A DNA stretch of 49,874 bases from an uncultured Bacteroidales bacterium (lineage in GTDB: Bacteria; Bacteroidota; Bacteroidia; Bacteroidales; UBA932): positions 1-49,874 of the forward strand of contig CAMOTB010000004.1 in assembly GCA_946625485.1 (NCBI GenBank). Reading direction: 5' to 3'. Below are positions 48,701 through 49,874 of this stretch, piece after piece (within the stretch, counting starts at the first letter, position 1; the number at the start of each line of letters is the position of its first letter). The notes below the pieces were generated by a model that did not search any database, was not told the origin of the DNA, and saw only the letters and a program-made list of their open reading frames with translations. Both the position numbers and the translations under genes were made by a program.

Positions 48701-49270
48701 GGAACGGCGGACAAGCCTGCGGCCGGATGGTCTGGAACAGCGGCCAAGCCGGCGGCCGGGCAGCCGGCGGCCTATATCCAGGAACAGCGGGTCGTCACCT
48801 ACCCTCGGGGCTATGCGGCCACCGGCGGAGCGCTGGGACGCTACCTGGCCGAACGTTATCCCTTCCAGGCCAAATGGACCGCCGACTACCTGATGGCCGT
48901 CCTGCCGCTGGACTGGTCCGGCCTCGGTCCCGTCGCCTATCTGAAGAATTTCGAGCTGGGACTGCACTTTGACGCGGCCCTGTATCTTCCGGGAACGCTT
49001 TCCCAAGAGACCCGCCCGGGCTCCGGCACACCGGGCAACGGCGGAGCCTCTCGGCAGGGATCGGGAGATCCGGGCAACGGCGGAGCCTCCCTGATGAGCG
49101 CCGGTAGTTCCCTGAGCGTCCGCCTGGGCAACCTTCTCTGGGTCCCCTTCGACACCCGCATCGGTGTCTCCTGGTCCTGCAACTTCGGTCCCTCCTACGA
49201 AAGTTTGCGCAGGGACGGCCTTTCCCTGAACCGCCACTACTTCGGCCTGCTATTCTCCATCGACTACTGA
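45767..49270 (+). CDS. Secreted protein: HExxH metallopeptidase-like N-terminus, beta-propeller, outer-membrane beta-barrel-like C-terminus
   Basis: Signal peptide MKRYSWILLCCFLLTALPARGQ; LTTHEPRHAAQ (HExxH); propeller-like repeats GDDIYAVQTGLERAARLVRISPDG; barrel-like end RHYFGLLFSIDY. Confidence 0.75.
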   Translation: MKRYSWILLCCFLLTALPARGQFYSAGTDPGAVRWSEIRTDNYRLIYPRGTDSLAQAYALSLQRQYPRVGLSLGYAPSELCRKPMPVILHPYTSYGNGMVMWAPRRMELYSLGDPSDPDPMPWMLNLTTHEPRHAAQLQFGRRWPFKALRYLVGDLSDVAWWSIYTGIAFSEGDAVVTETALTPFGRGRTADFLEYVRVAFDEGDWRDYWRWRYGSNRLYTPDHYRAGYLLAAGLRTSWDEPLFLKKYHDNLFSRKLPLPFFNMPYTIRQVTGLSFQEAWDTLSQDFQAIWAANDSLRAQAAGGSGLRTSDFAQAFISGTPLTPSTRRYSSFRGATAAGDDIYAVQTGLERAARLVRISPDGTVSSLGPFSATASDLRYAAGRLYWSEEIRDPRWELAGTSVVRMMDLSTGRKQTLMAGENRQALPEGFRPDAQAIRCLPDGGRYYNPAPSEDGQRLAAMHYATDGSHQVVITDAATGFSGNEVTLSILTAPAGLQPAQGAWIGNTLYVSGVTDEGFGIYDATGGWRTVLPGRSVKIKQLRSREGRLWFVCDKNGVNELYSCDPVTDSLRQETSLRHGGSEFVWSAAGDTLRYTVLSTGGRRFHSTPVSALAPQESSWDEIWRHPVAEELAAQERALEAERLGAARDSLGRGLAGSGTEEIFISEPKPYRKTAHLLRFHTWAPMYIDYDAVSDLSFSSLYSAATLGATAFFQNDLATAVGSIGYSAKRQAAQDWRHLLDLRFTYKGWYPVIETALQISNGTPSRYQFTRLTAAYPSVHEITDQTDGAVAGHAVATQRRTGNQVSSSALSGPDVSFTARIYIPLVFSSGGWNRGFIPQLRYTVSNSLYDGTVFWGERYGLFPSKDRSMALTGREPGSTVLLQNLTASVRGYVMRPTAASGVYPRWGIGAELGAGIRPALTHIYDPAVYGYLYGYLPGILPEHGLKLTALTQMQWSRGVLGRTVADRLETGLHNDAAGRSGTADKPAAGWSGTAAKPAAGQPAAYIQEQRVVTYPRGYAATGGALGRYLAERYPFQAKWTADYLMAVLPLDWSGLGPVAYLKNFELGLHFDAALYLPGTLSQETRPGSGTPGNGGASRQGSGDPGNGGASLMSAGSSLSVRLGNLLWVPFDTRIGVSWSCNFGPSYESLRRDGLSLNRHYFGLLFSIDY

Positions 49271-49285
49271 GTTGGCCTGTCCGGA

Positions 49286-49373
49286 TGCGCCCAATGGAAG
49301 ATTTTCCGTGCCATTGGGCGCAAAAAACGTCAAAATTGCGCCCAATGGACCGTTTTTCAAGCCATTGGGCGCA
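49286..49373 (-). repeat. Double-hairpin intergenic element, copy E
   Basis: TGCGCCCAATGG (49286-49297) / CCATTGGGCGCA (49311-49322); TGCGCCCAATGG (49337-49348) / CCATTGGGCGCA (49362-49373). Minus-strand linker GCAATTTTGACGTTTTTTGCGCCC. Confidence 0.9.
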
Positions 49374-49392
49374 CTGAGCCGTAGAGGGCCGG

Positions 49393-49674
49393 TCATTTCC
49401 GGCGGTCGATCCAGAGCCAGAGGAGGTACATCAGGGCTCCCCAGGCCAGGAAAAGGAGGATGGCGAGCCAGAGCGGCAGCTGCGAGTCATAGACGTCGGA
49501 GCGGACGATCTTGTCAAAATCCGGAATGTCGGCGTAGTAATAGGCGCCGGCGCCGAAATCCAGACCTTCGACCAGCCCCATGCCGCGCACCATGATCCAG
49601 AGTGCCAGCAGCAAAACTGCCACGGCCAGAACGACCGTGGCAATCTTGAAAACTTTCTTTCCTTTCGGACTCAC
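49393..49674 (-). CDS. Small membrane protein, unknown function
   Basis: 93 aa with two TM segments; just downstream of the partial UPF0324 gene on the same strand. Confidence 0.6.
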   Translation of the reverse strand: MSPKGKKVFKIATVVLAVAVLLLALWIMVRGMGLVEGLDFGAGAYYYADIPDFDKIVRSDVYDSQLPLWLAILLFLAWGALMYLLWLWIDRRK

Positions 49675-49676
49675 TG

Positions 49677-49874
49677 CTATTTGAACAGGGCCAGCTCAGG
49701 AACCGGGAAGACGACGCCGCTGAGCAGGAACCAGACGGCGAAGAAGGTCAGGGCAATGTTGAAGAGCTGTCCGATCACATAGAGCCAGAGGACCTTGCCG
49801 CCCTGCATCCGCTTAGCGATATCCTTGAAATTGGTGTCCAGGCCGATGCTGGTGAAGGCCAGCACGAACGCCCA
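49677..49874 (-). CDS. UPF0324/YeiH family membrane protein, partial (C-terminal part)
   Basis: WAFVLAFTSIGLDTNFKDIAKRMQGGKVLWLYVIGQLFNIALTFFAVWFLL; runs off the window end. Confidence 0.75.
   Translation of the reverse strand, partial: WAFVLAFTSIGLDTNFKDIAKRMQGGKVLWLYVIGQLFNIALTFFAVWFLLSGVVFPVPELALFK

Overview
High-GC Bacteroidales-like chromosomal window of about 49.9 kb. The assignment rests on SusC/SusD, TAnnTTTG-type promoter boxes, BACON/BspA-like proteins and an S46 peptidase. (1) Positions 1-18.5 kb hold a carbohydrate utilization locus. It contains a truncated LacI regulator, a 1.76-kaa secreted multidomain protein (LRR, xylose-isomerase-like TIM barrel, discoidin-like, parallel beta-helix, discoidin-like), a BACON-type lipoprotein, a cytosolic TIM-barrel isomerase, an Nramp-fold transporter lacking the canonical metal-binding motifs, a Gfo/Idh/MocA oxidoreductase and a SusD/SusC pair. 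Divergent from SusC is a secreted DUF1080 (3-keto-glycoside hydrolase-like) protein fused to two VOC domains. Together these suggest an oxidative, keto-sugar-based glycan pathway. (2) The remainder is mostly housekeeping or conserved genes: Mrp, S46 dipeptidyl-peptidase, RNase HII, XRE regulator, EF-G2-like factor, AspRS, SGNH hydrolase, GH97, MutS, RsmA, two NSS symporters, DHFR, ThyA, a thioredoxin-like lipoprotein and a Na/Pi symporter. There is also a metallopeptidase/propeller/barrel-like protein and a partial UPF0324 protein. (3) The strongest unexplained signal is a family of five intergenic double-hairpin elements of about 90 bp, each within about 35 bp of a stop codon. They share a T-rich linker (ATTTTT[AG]GGCTTTTTTGCT) and have co-varying stems. 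Two copies that match at 86/88 positions flank, as direct repeats, a small-peptide/BspA-like lipoprotein cassette between rsmA and an NSS transporter. No tRNA, rRNA or CRISPR was recognised. All calls are from reading the sequence and the supplied ORFs; no database search was run.
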